A stretch of 64,000 bases of DNA from Strongylocentrotus purpuratus (Eukaryota > Echinodermata > Echinoidea > Camarodonta > Strongylocentrotidae): positions 19,172,360-19,236,359 of the forward strand of contig NW_022145612.1 of the NCBI RefSeq assembly GCF_000002235.5. The letters run 5' to 3'. Under the pieces are notes generated by a model that was given only the letters and a program-made list of their open reading frames with translations, made no database searches and had not been told where the DNA came from. The position numbers and the translations under genes are program-made. Numbering within the stretch: position 1 is the first letter of the stretch; every line of letters starts with the position of its first letter. Below are positions 61,450 through 64,000 of the stretch, piece after piece.

Positions 61450-62216
61450 TAATTCGTCATTGGGACGAATTAGGTGGTTTGTATTAAATCTAGTTGACAC
61501 TGATCTTGTTTAGAATTGTCACAGCTACAACATTTCAAAATCCGGTAGAAAATCGATCAATATTTACAGAATTACAATCCATTTTCCATAAATATGGTGA
61601 CGTCATAATATGCAAAGTCGTGTTTTGAGTTCCAAGGCAATTTTAATGATGTCTCAAAGACTTAGAGGCCAAATGAGACATCAAATCATATCTACAAGTC
61701 ATACTCTACCTAAATATGAACAAAGTTGGGGTTCCGTGGACTTCCTAAAGAGCTATAATGGATTTTGTAAAGGCATGGTTTTGCCTATATAAGAAGAGCT
61801 CACACGTACGGACATTTATCTTAAACGGCCGCTAATTCCGTTATTAATGGTCATTAAGAGATAAACATAGTATCAAATTGTTTGGAAAAAGTAGGGAATA
61901 ACATGACAGAAAAAAATGGCGATTGTTTGTTGGGTAGGGCCATGACGAACGAAAACGCGCGCGCATGCGCGTGTGCGTGATTTCTTTACAAAATGCTCAA
62001 AATGGCCTGAAACGTATGCAAAAATAATTTGAAACGATTTTCAAATTTTGCGCGCGCACTGACCGTACGTACGCGCGCGTTCATTGACCTTAAATTGACC
62101 GGACGGGTATTGACCTTTAGCATGATAAATATAATTGTGAAATGACTTTCGGTTATGAAGATATAATCATAAGTTTGTTTTCAGAAAATTTCACAAAATG
62201 GCGCCTGGATGACGTC
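61450..62216 (+). repeat. Dispersed repeat copy P3, uninterrupted
   Basis: Continuous copy of the P2 family, about 770 bp, including two alternating CG palindromes (cgcgcgcatgcgcg near 61956 and cgtacgtacgcgcgcg near 62068). Also contains gacgtcat CRE-like sites. No coding capacity. Confidence 0.8.
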
Positions 62217-62334
62217 GCGATGATCTGATGAACTTGAAAACTGTGCCAAAATTGAAAGAAATTGACTTGACCGATCATGGAGTTATGCTCTGCACAAAAA
62301 AGTGGGGGTGAAATAAATAAAAATAAATAATAAA

Positions 62335-62432
62335 GAAATCTGACGAAATCAAAAGGTGGTCTAATGACAACAGACCATCTGCTGATAATAATAATAATAA
62401 TAATAATATGAATAATAATAATAATAATAATG

Positions 62433-62465
<33 letters not shown>

Positions 62466-62600
62466 GAAAGAAAATTTTGACGAAATCAATGATTCGTCTG
62501 TCGATGACAGACCACCTTATTATAATAAATACATTTTTAAAAATTCTGACGAAATCAATAGGTGGTCTGTTGACAACAGACCACTTAATAATATTTTTTT
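62335..62600. repeat. Three repeated palindromes (gtggtctgt-tgac-acagaccac) around (AAT)n
   Basis: Each unit has tgacgaaatca, then a ~23-bp near-perfect palindrome ggtggtctgttgacaacaga with its complement. Units start at ~62338, ~62479 and ~62547; a long (AAT)n tract (62386-62462) lies after the first. Confidence 0.85.
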
Positions 62601-63858
62601 GTAAAGTAATTACGTACCCGTCCCATGGAAACTTCAAGGCTCCTACAAAGTACTATTATAGAAGTATTATCCTGACTTTAGCCTAACTACCCTAAGGCGC
62701 CAAAATCATTCAAGGAATAGATTCCTACAAGCTACCCATTACGACACATGGGTGGAGCGTGGAAAATGTAGATCAATGTCGTACCAAAGGACATGTGGTC
62801 CACAGTCGAGTGGCGTATCTTCTAGACGACGATATCTCTCATATAGTAAAGAATAATGCCATGTAATTCATATACTACATATAAATCTAAGTCCCTTATC
62901 AGTGAGAAATGCTCTGCTTGATTTGTGTCTGAAAAAAGACTGTGTTTTATGAATCCTGCGATAATAATGTAATACATTTGGGGGAGATTTTGTGTTAAAA
63001 ACGTATTGTGTATTTAACAGTGCCAAGAAACAAAAGTCGAAAATTATTTGTTACTCTTATTTAATAAAAAAAGAACTATTATTAATTTGTTTACGAATGC
63101 AAATATTTAGGATATTTCATAATTATCAAACGACCGACTGAGCTTATTAAATAGATAAAGTTTTTATTGACTATGTTGTTTTGACTTTCTGTTTAGATAT
63201 CTTCAAGTGTAATCCATCGGATGACTTAACAGTGAGGTATGTAATAACACGTAACGAGGTTGAGTTTTTCCACACATAACCGAGAGTGTGATAGATTCAG
63301 CAGTTCTGTTTTGCTCGAATATTTCTGACAATAACTTCAGAAAAATCTAATTCAGGGCGATTTAAAATACCCTATTCTATGTCCCATATCAATATTTCGT
63401 AAATACATGTACGTGATACGTCATTAAATTTTCGCACATTTTGAATAGGTGACGTATAAGACAATTGAAACTGCCCGGCTAAGGTTGATTTTTTCTTTCG
63501 AATACAGTTGCTATCACGTTGAAGTGGGGGGGGGGGGTACTCTTCTGGATACGCCACAAGTAAAATTTCTTAAGACACGTACAGTTCAGTATAATGTCAT
63601 ACACAGTTTCATACAAAATGTAACTTTGCAGCCATTAACAGTAGCAGCAACAAAAACTATTCGTCTCAAGCAATGAAAGATACATAAATGCATTTAGATT
63701 TAATTGTTTTGATTACCGAACAGAATACAAATGAACATTAAAATACGAAGATATAATAAGAAGATAGAAAAGGGTGGGAGAGAGTATAGGGTGCATGAGA
63801 GCAAGAGAATGTAATACTGAAAGGCTAACATTGGACAGCAATAGGTAAGGGAGCAAGG
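62601..63858. other. Unassigned sequence to the right edge
   Basis: AT-rich, with a G run near 63527-63539. No exon, RNA gene or terminal repeat recognised. Confidence 0.45.
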
Positions 63859-63874
63859 CGAAAGGAGACAAGAA

Positions 63875-63911
<37 letters not shown>

Positions 63912-63912
63912 T
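63859..63912. repeat. (AG)n microsatellite
   Basis: Near-perfect AG/GA dinucleotide repeat of about 50 bases. Confidence 0.95.
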
Positions 63913-64000
63913 TTATATATAATACGGGTTGAAAGAGCCGTAAGTATTAGACAATAAATTATACAAACATTTTGTCAAGTACATTCCAAAACTAATCTAA

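Overview
This is a stretch of animal genomic DNA, AT-rich and dominated by repeats. It contains three intron-bearing host genes, all partly or wholly on the minus strand. Their small symmetric (phase 1-1) exons encode extracellular modules (CUB-like domains, a Ser/Thr-rich stalk). Non-LTR retrotransposons of several CR1/L2/Jockey/Tx1-like lineages, Helitrons, many TIR/MITE elements and tRNA-derived SINE heads fill the rest. The mixture suggests a marine invertebrate, most likely an echinoderm such as a sea urchin. That is an inference from composition and repeat style; no species-diagnostic sequence was identified.

Layout. 1-7 kb: 5' part of a secreted CUB-domain gene on the minus strand (signal-peptide exon at 6888-6948, then three CUB-like exons at 5621-5974, 2540-2905 and 1253-1648), running off the left edge. 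7.7-11.7 kb: a LINE with an uninterrupted 987-residue endonuclease/reverse transcriptase ORF and only the tail of ORF1. 12.6-20.3 kb: TIR elements, a ~107-bp satellite, LINE 3' ends, a SINE and MITEs. 20.5-29.1 kb: a two-exon class A GPCR on the minus strand (28883-29089 joined to 20507-21172, 290 aa), whose 7.7-kb intron is packed with MITEs and degraded LINEs. 29.6-33.1 kb: mostly unrecognised sequence and a MITE. 33.7-37.7 kb: the 3' half of a single-pass receptor gene on the minus strand, with tiny Ser/Thr-rich stalk exons, a transmembrane exon and a cytoplasmic tail with several tyrosine motifs. 38.0-39.4 kb: a probable solo LTR. 39.4-44.1 kb: a second LINE with intact ORF1 and ORF2; its ORF2 starts with a PHD-type zinc finger. 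44.55 kb: a decayed EGF-like exon. 47.2-59.1 kb: a nest of three Helitrons (two joined head to tail) and a hAT-like element carrying a satellite; the two joined Helitrons and the hAT-like element lie inside a ~9.8-kb TIR element flanked by TTAA. 59.2-62.2 kb: two copies of a dispersed repeat, one interrupted by two further TIR elements; the other serves as a natural empty-site control. 62.3-64 kb: palindromic and simple repeats.

The three host genes encode a secreted CUB protein, a short orphan-like GPCR and a tyrosine-motif receptor. They share a strand, but nothing in the sequence ties them to one pathway. Both intact LINEs lie on the opposite strand. I found no clearly new host system. The most unusual items are the PHD-finger LINE, a covarying hairpin shared by two LINE 3' UTRs, the head-to-tail Helitron pair, and a satellite shared by two unrelated-looking TIR elements.
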